Source: [Mycoplasma] phocae
Lineage (GTDB): Bacteria > Bacillota_I > Bacilli_A > Mycoplasmatales > Metamycoplasmataceae
Direction of reading: 5' to 3'
DNA length: 64,000 nt
Assembly: GCF_003332325.1 (NCBI RefSeq)
Contig: NZ_CP029295.1
Location: 372,001-436,000 of the forward strand
Below the pieces are notes generated by a model. That model was not told where the DNA came from. It was given only the letters and a program-made list of their open reading frames with translations, and did no database searches. Positions 10,401 through 20,042 of this stretch are shown one piece after another (position 1 is the first letter of the stretch; each line of letters opens with the position of its first letter). A program made the translations under genes and the position numbers.

Positions 10401-12467
10401 TTATTTTTTAGAAATTTTAGCAATTACATCATTTCCTAAGTCAAAAGTAGCAACAACGGTATAGCTAGTTTTGTCGTTTTTTGATGATAATTTAACATCA
10501 ACAACTCATTTATTGTTTACATTTTTAGCATTATCTAAAACAACAAATTTTCAATCCTTAGGCAATTTTACCATTGAAACTTTATTCTTTTCAAACGCAT
10601 TAGCTTTTAATTCACCTGTGTATTTTAGCGAAGTTTGAGCAATTGCATTTTCTTCAGTTAATTCTGGATCTTGTGCTGCTTTTTTAGAAATTTTAGCAAT
10701 TACATCATTTCCTAAGTCAAAAGTAGCAACAACGGTATAGCTAGTTTTGTCGTCTTTTGATGATAATTTAACATCAACAACTCATTTATTGTTTACATTT
10801 TTAGCATTATCTAAAACAACAAATTTTCAATCCTTAGGCAATTTTACCATTGAAACTTTATTCTTTTCAAACGCATTAGCTTTTAATTCACCTGTGTATT
10901 TTAGCGAAGTTTGAGCAATTGCATTTTCTTCAGTTAATTCTGGATCTTGTGCTGCTTTTTTAGAAATTTTAGCAATTACATCATTTCCTAAGTCAAAAGT
11001 AGCAACAACGGTATAGCTAGTTTTGTCGTCTTTTGATGATAATTTAACATCAACAACTCATTTATTGTTTACATTTTTAGCATTATCTAAAACAACAAAT
11101 TTTCAATCCTTAGGCAATTTTACCATTGAAACTTTATTCTTTTCAAACGCATTAGCTTTTAATTCACCTGTGTATTTTAGCGAAGTTTGAGCAATTGCAT
11201 TTTCTTCAGTTAATTCTGGATCTTGTGCTGCTTTTTTAGAAATTTTAGCAATTACATCATTTCCTAAGTCAAAAGTAGCAACAACGGTATAGCTAGTTTT
11301 GTCGTCTTTTGATGATAATTTAACATCAACAACTCATTTATTGTTTACATTTTTAGCATTATCTAAAACAACAAATTTTCAATCCTTAGGCAATTTTACC
11401 ATTGAAACTTTATTCTTTTCAAACGCATTAGCTTTTAATTCACCTGTGTATTTTAGCGAAGTTTGAGCAATTGCATTTTCTTCAGTTAATTCTGGATCTT
11501 GTGCTGCTTTTTTAGAAATTTTAGCAATTACATCATTTCCTAAGTCAAAAGTAGCAACAACGGTATAGCTAGTTTTGTCGTCTTTTGATGATAATTTAAC
11601 ATCAACAACTCATTTATTGTTTACATTTTTAGCATTATCTAAAACAACAAATTTTCAATCCTTAGGCAATTTTACCATTGAAACTTTATTCTTTTCAAAC
11701 GCATTAGCTTTTAATTCACCTGTGTATTTTAGCGAAGTTTGAGCAATTACTTCATTTTCTGTGAGAATATTTGGGGTAGGTGGTGTTTGTTCTTCTTTTA
11801 AATCATCAAAAGATTTTTTGTTAACATAATCAAATTTAACTCCTGTTGAAGAATTTCTAAATTTTACATAAACATCAAAAACTTTTTTGTTTTCTTTTTT
11901 AATTTCTACTTCAACTATAAAAAAGCTTTCACCAGAAAAATCAAATCCTTTTTTAGCTTTTTTTGGAAATGAGCTATACCCAGGAATTTCTTCGATTAAT
12001 TTTACTTTTGAAATTTCAAGACCTTTAGCACTATTTAAATCTCCAGAATACATAAATTTAGCTTTAGTTTGAAATTCCTTTAATTCTTTATTTAAATCTG
12101 GTTTTGGAGTAGGTTTTGGAGTAGGAGCTGGCTCTGGTGTTGGAGCTGGAGTTTCTTTTTTTAGTCCTTCAAGTGTAAAGTCTTTTGATGCACTAAATTT
12201 ACCTTTTTCTGATTTTACCTTAACAACTAATTTTCCGTCTTTATCATTTGGAGTAAGTGTAGTTGTATATGTAAATCCATCGACCTTTCCAGTAATTTTT
12301 AGATTAGACTCAGTTACCTTGCTAGGAATTAAGGTTTCTTTATTGTCTAGTTCAACTTTAATATTATTTAAGCTACTAGTAACAGCTTCCTGTTCTTTTT
12401 TTTCATCAGTACATGCCGCAGCAACTAGCGGTAAAGTGATGACACTAGCGATTGACCCTGGAGTGGG
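10401..12467 (-). CDS. Silent variable lipoprotein cassette S3 with five 92-residue tandem repeats
   Basis: An open frame of 689 codons (UGA as Trp twice in every repeat) starts at the box (PTPGSIASV; Cys codon at 12411-12413). The frame upstream meets TAA with no ATG/GTG/TTG between, so it has no start of its own. After Cys comes TDEKKEQEAVTSSLNNI, then a short Pro linker, one module ending VYVKFRNSSTG, and then five copies of a 92-residue unit. The unit contains SLKYTGELKANAF, VKLPKDWKF and VATFDLGNDVIAKISKK. The C-terminal repeat ends directly in the stop at 10401. Expected surface-exposed repeat protein if recombined into the expression site. Confidence 0.75.
10405..11750 (-). repeat. Five tandem 276-bp in-frame repeats in S3
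   Basis: Units start at 10405, 10681, 10957, 11233 and 11509 (period 276 bp = 92 codons) and are almost base-perfect; one T/C difference is visible near 10475. The near-identity implies very recent amplification or homogenisation. Confidence 0.95.
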
Positions 12468-12566
12468 CTTGTATTTTATTCCTATAAATTTTAGAGTAAA
12501 TTAACACTAAAAAAGTTAAACATAAATTTTGTAAAATTAATCGTAGATATAATTGTTATTATAATG

Positions 12567-12599
12567 TAAAAAAGAACAAGCGCTTCTGCGCCTGAACTT
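12567..12599 (-). terminator. Terminator of S4
   Basis: On the - strand AAGTTCAGGCGC, loop AGAA, GCGCTTGTTCTT, then T-rich. It lies 25 bp past the S4 stop. Close relatives of this hairpin follow S8 (28631) and S9 (30088). Confidence 0.7.
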
Positions 12600-12623
12600 A
12601 TGATTTAAAATTTTATTTTACTA

Positions 12624-13727
12624 TTATGGTAATAAATTTTGAAATTCTGATTTTGTAATCATAGTTAATTTTTTGTCATTAATAGAAAATTTTAAGTAGG
12701 TTATAATTTGTTTTTGATTTTCTGCAATAAAAAATAATTTTATAATGATATCGTTTTTAATGCGAATCCATGCAGATTTTTCTTCGTCTATTTTAAAATT
12801 TTTTAATGAAGAATTGATTTTATTTATTTCAAATTTTCATGAAGGACCAATTATATTGTTACCATTGTAAACAAATTCAGATCCTTTTAATAACAAATTG
12901 TTATATTCTTCTTCAGAAACAAATTTACCTTTTTTACTAGTAAATTTTACATAAACATCAAATAATTTTGTATTATCTTTTTTAATTAAAATTTTTACTA
13001 TGTGATATTTTATTTCGCCTGAGGCATCAATACTATTTTTTGATTCTAATACTTCCGATGTATATTCATTGGCATTTGTAAATTTTAGTGCCTTTACATC
13101 AAATACATTACTGATTGGTTTTTCATATGAAAATTCAGCTTTTTCTTTAAATTCAATTTTCAACAAATTGGTATATTCTTCTTCAGAAACAAATTTACCT
13201 TTTTTACTAGTAAATTTTACATAAACATCAAATGATTTTGTATTATCTTTTTTAATTAAGATTTTTACTATGTGATATTTTATTTCGCCTGAGGCATCAG
13301 TACTATTTTTTGATTCTAATACTTCCGATGTATATTCATTGGCATTTGTAAATTTTAGTGCCTTTACATCAAATACATTACTGATTGGTTTTTCATATAA
13401 AAATTCAGCTTTTTTCTTAAATTCATCAATATATTTTGGTTTGGGATTTGGCTTTGGATCTGGAATAGGTGCAGGTTTTGTGTCTGGTTTAGGGTCTGGA
13501 GCGGGTTTTGGTTCTGGTTTTGGAGTCGGTGTAGGCGTAGGATTTTGATCTGGTTTAGGAGCTGGTGATGGCGCAGGTTTTGTGTCTGGTTTAGGAGCTG
13601 GAGCGGGCTCTGTTTTAGTATTATTACATGCCGCTGCAACTAGCGGTAAAGTGATGACACTAGCGATTGACCCTAGAGTAGGCAAAAAACTTGGTGATTT
13701 TAATAATAACTTAATGTTAAAATACAC
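12624..13727 (-). CDS. Silent variable lipoprotein cassette S4 with a 270-bp direct repeat
   Basis: 367 codons if read from the GTG at 13727; the only in-frame starts before the box are GTG/TTG without an SD. UGA as Trp at 12837-12839. The lipobox Cys codon is at 13626-13628. A Pro-rich linker follows (PAPAPKPDTKPAPSPAPKPD), then two almost identical 90-residue modules (FSYEKPISNVFDVKALKF ... FDVYVKFTSKKGKFVSEEEY) and a terminal module ending in EFQNLLP. The module repeat has a 270-bp period (12901 against 13171). The body is that of a surface lipoprotein; expression probably requires recombination at the box. Confidence 0.75.
12901..13440 (-). repeat. Two 270-bp direct repeats in S4
   Basis: The segment beginning TATTCTTCTTCAGAAAC at 12903 recurs at 13173, and the following ~260 bases differ only at a few positions. 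The length equals 90 codons. Confidence 0.85.
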
Positions 13728-13743
13728 AAATTTTAATTTTAAT

Positions 13744-13789
13744 TAAAAAAACAAGTGTTAAGCACTTAATCTTGCTTTACTTGTTTTTG
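13744..13789 (-). terminator. Terminator between S5 and S4 (possibly bidirectional)
   Basis: Stem ACAAGT/ACTTGT enclosing a second short stem, with an A run on the left and a T run on the right. It follows the S5 stop by about 90 bp on the - strand. Confidence 0.55.
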
Positions 13790-13876
13790 AATATTTAAAT
13801 TAATTCGTCAATTTATTAATTATATAGTTTAAAAATAAATATGAATCGTTAATTAGAAAATTATTTATTTTTTTAT

Positions 13877-15154
13877 TTAAGGCAATAAATTATCAAATTC
13901 TGATTTTGTAATCATAGTAAATTTGTTTTCAATAATAGAAAATTTTAGGTAAGTTATAAACTCCTGTTTTTCTGCAGCAAGAACTAATTTCACAAAGATT
14001 TCATTCTTAGGATTATTGTAAAATATTGTAGATTTATCTGTATCTAATTTTAAATATTTTAATAAAGGGGAATTAATTTTATTTATTTCAAATTGCGCTG
14101 GAGAATTTACTTTTCCATCGTGAATAAATTGTTGTTTATAGTTTAATAATTTATTTGGAGCAATAAATAAAAACTCTTGATCTTTAATATCTTCAACTAT
14201 ATCATCATATTTTTTGCTTTTTACAACATATTTGATTGTTATTTTTTTTGACAAATTATCTCGACTTGTTATTAAAATGTTAGATATAATTCATTTTTCA
14301 TTATTTTCAGTTAATTCAATGTCAGAACTAGTTATTTGATTTATTTCTGTTGGCATAAAATTAGAATTTTTAATTTTAAATTCAAAAGGATTAGTTTTTT
14401 GAACTTTAAATAAATTTAATTCTTTTTTAAGGTTATTTTTTTCTTCATTTATCTTATTAATTATTAGTTTTTGCTCTTCCAATTCTTTTTGTTGTCTGCC
14501 GGCCTCGATGAATTCAGATTTATCCACTTGAAGACCTTTAGAATTAGTTTTTTCAACTTCAAATTTCACATAGAAATCAAACGATTTAGTACCTTTAGTT
14601 AGTGTTAATTTGGCAATAGCATAATTTTTAATATTTGGGAAAATTGATGATATAGCTTCGCTTTTAATGTTTACCTCACTTTTGCTATGATCAATACTAA
14701 ATCCATCATTTTTTTCTAATTTGATTTTTTCTGATTTAAAATTAACTGCCTTAGCGCTAATTAAATCCTGATATGTAAATGTAATATTTTTTCTTAATTT
14801 TTCTTCTTCTGGATCGGGAATAGAAGTTTCTTTTTTAAAATCAGAAATTGTTATATCTTTTGTAGCACTTAGTCCGTCTTTTTCTGATTTTACTTGAATT
14901 TTTAGAGTTCCCTTTTTATCGTCAGGTGTTAGTGTATATGTATAAGTAAATCCTTCAACTTTTCCGGTTACTTTTAAATTTGTTTGTGTAATAGCGCTTG
15001 GAAGAATTTGAGTTTTATTATCAATGGTAATAGCAATATTATCTAAGCTTTTATTAACAGCTTCTTGATCTGTGTTAGGTTTTGGATCTGTTTTTGTATT
15101 ATTACATGCTGCTGCAACTAGCGGTAAAGTGATGACACTAGCGATTGACCCTAG
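13877..15154 (-). CDS. Silent variable lipoprotein cassette S5 (no start codon), partner of the invertible promoter segment
   Basis: Open for 425 codons from the box (LGSIASV; Cys codon 15104-15106) to the stop at 13877, with UGA as Trp at 14291. There is no ATG, GTG or TTG between the box and 14569, hence no start. Order: linker NNTKTDPKPNTDQEAV, a module ending in ATKDITISDFKKE, a module DGFSIDHSKSEVNIKSEAI ... FDFYVKFEVEKTN shared almost verbatim with S7, a coiled Glu/Lys stretch (QQKELEEQKL), and a terminal module with DQEFLFIAPNKLLN shared with S9. Its box is identical to that of expressed gene E over 44 bp and faces it across the promoter segment, so one inversion would switch S5 on. 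Confidence 0.75.
15104..15153 (-). repeat. Recombination box of S5 (inverted relative to the expression-site box)
   Basis: The reverse complement begins CTAGGGTCAATCGCTAGTGT and matches 16244 onwards for 44 bp. Together with the box at 16241-16293 it bounds the ~1.1-kb promoter-bearing segment as inverted repeats. Confidence 0.85.
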
Positions 15155-16074
15155 ATAGATAATTTATTAATAAAATTTTCAAATTTGTACATTTTATATA
15201 TTTTATTTTTTCAAGTATTTTAAAAGTAGTTATTAATATTTTAAGAACAAAAAATGCTAATTTTTGACCTCAAAAAAGTGGCCAAAAAAGTATTACTCTA
15301 CAATTTAGCAGCGAATATTTTTTATTTTATACACAAAAAAATTCGCATAAAAATAAAATTACAAAAAATCGGTTAAAAATTGACTAAAAATAAATAAGTT
15401 TTTTAAAAGATAAAAATATAAAAAATATTTTCTAATGAAAAGCAGGAATTATTTTAATTTTTTTAAAAATGCAAAAATTGGATAAATGTGATTAAAAGAA
15501 TCAAAAAAATTAGCTTTTTTATTAATAAAATAGAGACCATATTCAACAATTTTAAGTTAAATTTATTTATAAATAAGGTATTTTTATTTAAAAAAATTTA
15601 TGACCAAAATAATAGACTTTCACTCATTTTAGAGTATTTGCGTTTTTTTGAGTCAAAAAAAATGGCAATTATATTAGAGTTTTAGCTGAAAAAAATGTGT
15701 TAAAGTGACATTTACTAATCTATTCAACCATATTTTCAACAATTACAAAGAAAAGCAATCAAATTTTTAAAAAAATAAGATCTAAAGCAAAAATTTAATA
15801 AAAAATAAATTAAATATCCTAATTTTTACGTTATTTTTAGCTGTTTTTTTATATTTTTTAATTGCAATATATAAATAAATATAGTAAATAGTAATTAGAA
15901 TATTATTTTTTAAATTATATTTAAAATCTATATTATTCATATAATGAAATATCTATTAATTGCATTTTTTTATAACTAATTTATTAAATATGGCATTTTA
16001 TTTTGACTTTTATTTTAATTTTTTTGGCAATTTATAGATAGAAATAATAAAAAAATGCTAAAAAATTGATTTTA

Positions 16075-16083
16075 TGCTATTAT
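16075..16083 (+). promoter_or_regulatory. Candidate extended -10 promoter of the expression site
   Basis: TGCTATTAT fits the TGnTATAAT extended -10 pattern with one mismatch, ~130 bp before the ATG at 16213. No recognisable -35 is present, as is common with extended -10 promoters. Confidence 0.4.
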
Positions 16084-16193
16084 ATGTGTGCATTATTTTT
16101 TTAAAAGCAAATATCAAGGCATAACAAATAAATAAAATAAATGTTAAATGCTTTTAAGCAAAATTTTGTGCACAAAATAAAAAATAAATATAA

Positions 16194-16198
16194 AGGAG
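16194..16198 (+). promoter_or_regulatory. SD-like sequence of the expression site, unusually far from the ATG
   Basis: AGGAG lies 14 nt before the ATG at 16213, longer than the 5-9 nt seen at 40130 or 60254. It is the only AGGAG-type sequence ahead of any member of the box family between 4820 and 35190, which supports 16213 as the single active site. Confidence 0.55.
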
Positions 16199-16212
16199 AT
16201 TTTAAAAATAAA

Positions 16213-17928
16213 ATGAAAAAATCTACAAAATTAATGATTTCACTAGGGTCAATCGCTAGTGTCATCACTTTACCGCTAGTTGCAGCGGCATGTAATAATA
16301 CTAAACCAGAACCCACTCCGGCACCAAAGCCAGAGCCAAAACCTGAGCCTGCTCCAACGCCAAAGCCAGAACCTAAACCTGAGCCAGCTCCAACACCAAA
16401 GCCGGAACCCAAACCAGAGCCAAAACCTAAACCTGCTCCAACGCCAGAAACCAAAGAAGAATTCGAAAAAATAGCAAAATTTAGCTATATAGGATCTTTA
16501 AGTGACAAATTTGAGACTGAAAAAGTTAAACTAAATAACGTTTCAGGATATAAATTTGAAGTAAAAGATACAAAAAATGATACTAAACTAACTGGAGAAA
16601 AATTCTATGTATCAAAAATTCAAATTAAAAAAGAAAATAGTGCGTTAACGTTTGATGCATATGTAGAATTTATTGGATTATCTGCAAATAATGTACAAGC
16701 AAAATTTGTTGATAAGGCGATGTATGATAATTTGGTTAAAGCAGAATTGGCTACTGAATTAGCTAAGGCCGAATTTAGCTACAAGGGTACAATTGCTAAA
16801 TTAGCTGATTTTAACAAAGCAAATTTACAAATTGCAAAAGTAAATGGTTTCACTTTAGATTCTAATAGCATTGTTTCAAAAAATAAAACCTCGCAACCAA
16901 ACGAAGTTCTTGTAAAAATTGTAGTAAAACATGGTGATATTACTTTTGATGATATCTATGTTAAATTTGCAGTAGGACCAACAGCAAATCCTAAAGCTAC
17001 AAAAATTGAAAAAACAGAATTTGATGGATTAGAAAAAGCTGAATTAGCTACCGAATTAGCTAAGGCCGAATTTAGCTACAAGGGTACAATTGCTAAATTA
17101 GCTGATTTTAACAAAGCAAATTTACAAATTACAAAAGTAAATGGTTTCACTTTAGATTCTAATAGCATTGTTTCAAAAAATAAAACCTCGCAACCAAACG
17201 AAGTTCTTGTAAAAATTGTAGTAAAACATGGTGATATTACTTTTGATGATATCTATGTTAAATTTGCAGTAGGACCAACAGCAAATCCTAAAGCTACAAA
17301 AATTGAAAAAACAGAATTTGATGGATTAGAAAAAGCTGAATTAGCTACCGAATTAGCTAAGGCCGAATTTAGCTACAAGGGTACAATTGCTAAATTAGCT
17401 GATTTTAACAAAGCAAATTTACAAATTACAAAAGTAAATGGTTTCACTTTAGATTCTAATAGCATTGTTTCAAAAAATAAAACCTCGCAACCAAACGAAG
17501 TTCTTGTAAAAATTGTAGTAAAACATGGTGATATTACTTTTGATGATATCTATGTTAAATTTGCAGTAGGACCAACAGCAAATCCTAAAGCTACAAAAAT
17601 TGAAAAAACAGAATTTGATGGATTAGAAAAAGCTGAATTAGCTACCGAATTAGCTAAGGCCGAATTTAGCTACAAGGGTACAATTGCTAAATTAGCTGAT
17701 TTTAACAAAGCAAATTTACAAATTACAAAAGTAAATGGTTTCACTTTAGATTCTAATAGCATTGTTTCAAAAAATAAAACCTCGCAACCAAACGAAGTTC
17801 TTGTAAAAATTGTAGTAAAACATGGTGATATTACTTTTGATGATATCTATGTTAAATTTGCAGTAGGACCAACAGCAAATCCTAAAGCTACAAAAATTGA
17901 AAAAACAGAATTTGAAAAAAATAATTAA
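16213..17928 (+). CDS. Variable surface lipoprotein at the single complete expression site (E)
   Basis: 571 residues. It is the only member of the box family with a full signal peptide: MKKSTKLMISLGSIASV, hydrophobic core, lipobox VAAAC (Cys codon 16291-16293). The upstream frame also reaches an ATG at 16141, but the AGGAG and the family N-terminus (compare MKKTSKLMIML at 40130) favour 16213. A Pro/Glu/Lys linker of ~36-bp repeats (APTPKPEPKPEP) leads to one unique module (TKEEFEKIAKFSYIGSL ... AYVEFIGL) and then four near-identical 99-residue modules (FSYKGTIAKLADFNK ... IYVKFAVGP ... TEFDGLEKA). A strong terminator follows at 17996. Predicted: lipid-anchored, exposed, phase- and size-variable antigen. 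No enzymatic motif is seen. Confidence 0.9.
   Translation: MKKSTKLMISLGSIASVITLPLVAAACNNTKPEPTPAPKPEPKPEPAPTPKPEPKPEPAPTPKPEPKPEPKPKPAPTPETKEEFEKIAKFSYIGSLSDKFETEKVKLNNVSGYKFEVKDTKNDTKLTGEKFYVSKIQIKKENSALTFDAYVEFIGLSANNVQAKFVDKAMYDNLVKAELATELAKAEFSYKGTIAKLADFNKANLQIAKVNGFTLDSNSIVSKNKTSQPNEVLVKIVVKHGDITFDDIYVKFAVGPTANPKATKIEKTEFDGLEKAELATELAKAEFSYKGTIAKLADFNKANLQITKVNGFTLDSNSIVSKNKTSQPNEVLVKIVVKHGDITFDDIYVKFAVGPTANPKATKIEKTEFDGLEKAELATELAKAEFSYKGTIAKLADFNKANLQITKVNGFTLDSNSIVSKNKTSQPNEVLVKIVVKHGDITFDDIYVKFAVGPTANPKATKIEKTEFDGLEKAELATELAKAEFSYKGTIAKLADFNKANLQITKVNGFTLDSNSIVSKNKTSQPNEVLVKIVVKHGDITFDDIYVKFAVGPTANPKATKIEKTEFEKNN
16241..16293 (+). repeat. Shared recombination box at the expression site
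   Basis: Core AGGGTCAATCGCTAGTGTCA continues through the lipobox Cys codon. Near-identical copies are found on + at about 4827-4876, 18056-18109, 27256-27309, 28769-28822 and 30193-30246, and on - at 9731-9783, 12411-12465, 13626-13679, 15104-15153, 21021-21073 and 33396-33448. A diverged copy lies at 34077-34126. Upstream of the box the sequences are unrelated to each other, which makes its left edge a recombination boundary. At this copy CACTAG (16241-16246) and CTAGTG (16256-16261) form a perfect inverted repeat around a 9-nt spacer. Confidence 0.9.
16740..17928 (+). repeat. Four tandem 297-bp in-frame repeats in E
   Basis: GGCCGAATTTAGCTACAAGG recurs at 16767, 17064, 17361 and 17658, spacing 297 bp (99 codons). 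The first copy differs from the rest by single bases (GCA against ACA near 16844); the other three look identical. Confidence 0.95.
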
Positions 17929-17995
17929 ATCTTTTTAATCTGTTAGATCACAAACAATAAATAAAACATAATATTTTAATAAACTTTTAAATAAA

Positions 17996-18029
17996 CAAAA
18001 AAATCAGAATAAAATTTCTGATTTTTTGA
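17996..18029 (+). terminator. Terminator of the expressed lipoprotein gene
   Basis: AAATCAGAA and TTTCTGATTT arms around a 4-nt loop, with T6 at the end, 68 bp after the stop of E. Confidence 0.85.
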
Positions 18030-18049
18030 TTTACAAATTTAGTTAAATT

Positions 18050-19363
18050 TTGCCTACTCCAGGGTCAATCGCTAGTGTCATCACTTTACCGCTAGTTGCA
18101 GCGGCATGTAATAATACCAATAATGATAAAAAAGACGATGGTAATAAAAAACCAGATAGTGATAAAAAGCCTGATGGAGAAAAGACACCAGACAACAATA
18201 ATAAAAATGATGATAAAAAGAATGATGACAAAAAGGAAACAGAGGAACAAAAATTAAGAAAAGAAATTACATTTAAATACATAGGAACTATTGATGACAA
18301 AAATAATTTAAATTTAGATAATATAAAATTAGATAAAAATAATAATTTTGAAATTGAAAAATCTAATTCAGAAGTAAAAATTAAAATTGAAGCAACATTA
18401 TTTCCACCTACAGTTAGAAAATATTCAATTGCTAAATTAACTCTTAAAAAAGATGATAAATCATATGATTTTTATGTTAAATTTAAACTTGACGAAAAAG
18501 ATCCTAATGGAACAAAAACTATAAAGAGTGAATTTGATGAAGCAAAATCATTGCCGACTCCTACACCTCAACCTAAACCCGATGTTAAAGACCCTAAAAA
18601 TTTTAATGATGAAGAATTAAATAATGAAACAATCGTTAAATACAAAGGTAAATTTGAAAATAACTTTAATTTTGAATTAGACAAACACTTAGAAGTAAAA
18701 GTTCCTAAAGGTTGAACATATAAAGTAATTACTTCTAAAATTGGAAGAAAAATAAATGATAATGAGGCACATTTTACATTAATACTAAACAATGGCGAAA
18801 GAGATGTAACTATATTTAGAAAATTTTTATCAGAAAAAGGACAATTAAAAGATAAACAAAATATAAATGGCATATTAAAAATGAAATATATTGGTGATTT
18901 TAAGGAAAACTCATTTAATGAATCAGAAATATTATTTACAAAACCATCTGGCTGAAATTATAAAATAAAGGAAAAGAAATTCGAAAAAAATAAAGTTACT
19001 TTTAAATTTTTATTTCAAAATCAACAAGATAAAAGAGAGATATCAATAGTTAAAATATTCGAATTAAAAGAATTAGTTCGTAATAATAATCAATTAAAAT
19101 TTAAAAATCCAAAGGCTATTGAAATAAACAAAAAACTTGTTGTTGAATATAATGGGTCTATTTATAAAAATAAATATGATGAGTCAAAATTAAAAATTTC
19201 ATTAAACGACAATGATTGAAAGGCAAAATTATTTAGAGTTGATTTTTCAGATAATAATAAAGTTACATTTTTAATAAATTTAATTCCTAACGATGTAAAA
19301 GAAAATGGGCCAAGTGTTATTGTTTATAGAACTTTTGAAGTAATAATTTCTTCTAGTATTTAA
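18050..19363 (+). CDS. Silent variable lipoprotein cassette S6
   Basis: 437 codons from a TTG immediately before the box (TTG then PTPGSIASV) to the TAA at 19361. A stop lies two codons upstream of the TTG and there is no SD, so it lacks the signal-peptide N-terminus. UGA as Trp at 18713 and several later positions. After the lipobox (Cys codon 18107) the linker is unlike the Pro-rich ones: Asp/Lys/Asn-rich (DKKDDGNKKPDSDKKPDG). Then come a YVKF module (KSYDFYVKFKLD) and at least three modules with the motif GW(T/N)YK, absent from most other cassettes. It follows the E terminator directly and is in the same orientation, so box-to-box recombination with E would delete or exchange the intervening DNA. 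Confidence 0.75.
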
Positions 19364-19412
19364 GTTATATAATTAAATAAAATCAAATTACTAAAAATTA
19401 TAGTCTATATCA

Positions 19413-19993
19413 ATAATTTAGACACTTACTCCATATTGTGTAAAAACATGGTGTGGAGTTTTATAATTTAAATTTGTTTTTTACTATTTCTAAAATTATA
19501 TATTTGCTGATTGACATTTATTATCTTAAAATTTGAAATTTTGGAAATTCATATGATCAATATTTTATTACTAAAGATTTAAAAAAAATACTCTAATCCA
19601 CTATTTTCTAATCAATAATCCCTAGTTTACATAAATGATTTTAAAGAATTAATAAGAATCTCAAAAATAAAGCTAATTCACTATTTATTTAAATCATTAA
19701 ATTTTTGATTTTTAAGAAAATCTATTTACTTTTTAATAATTTCCGTATTTTTGATTTTAAATCCACAAATATTGGAATTATATATAAATAATGATTTTGC
19801 AATGGTTTTTTTCGCATCTAACCGATTATTATATACCTATATTTCTCATAGCAATATTAATTATCAATAATGAACTAAATTGAAGTTCTTTCAAGTCTAT
19901 TTTTTGTGATTAGTTTTCAGGGTTTTAGTTTTCCATCAATTGAAAATTGTTTTAACATAAAAAGCACTCCTTATATTGGAGTGTCTAAATTAT
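19413..19993. mobile_element. Strongly decayed IS remnant related to the one at 6950
   Basis: Perfect 14-bp inverted ends ATAATTTAGACACT (19413-19426) and AGTGTCTAAATTAT (19980-19993). The left end continues with the same hairpin motif (ATTGTGTAAAAACAT) as the IS at 6950. The interior keeps only scraps of the IS3-like transposase genes on the - strand and no open frame. It sits between S6 and S7. Confidence 0.7.
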
Positions 19994-20042
19994 GTAACAT
20001 AACTTAAAATTTTATCTTTGTTTTATTTTAGTTTTTTGTAAA

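Larger units (their letters stand above)
15155..16212. promoter_or_regulatory. Putative invertible promoter segment upstream of the expressed lipoprotein gene
   Basis: About 1.06 kb of very AT-rich DNA without a credible gene, lying between the oppositely oriented boxes of S5 and E. It carries the promoter, SD-like sequence and start codon of E near its right end. The open frame at 15488-15685 starts with GTG, lacks an SD and is low-complexity. Flipping the segment would fuse promoter, start and signal-peptide N-terminus to S5. That the segment inverts is an inference from geometry. Confidence 0.6.

Noticed and set aside
10405-11750. Regular repeats considered as a CRISPR array
   Set aside because: Units are 276 bp, contiguous and coding in frame; no short repeats with unique spacers and no cas genes.
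15488-15685. 65-codon open frame in the promoter segment
   Set aside because: GTG start, no SD, low-complexity Lys/Phe/Ile composition; expected by chance in AT-rich DNA.
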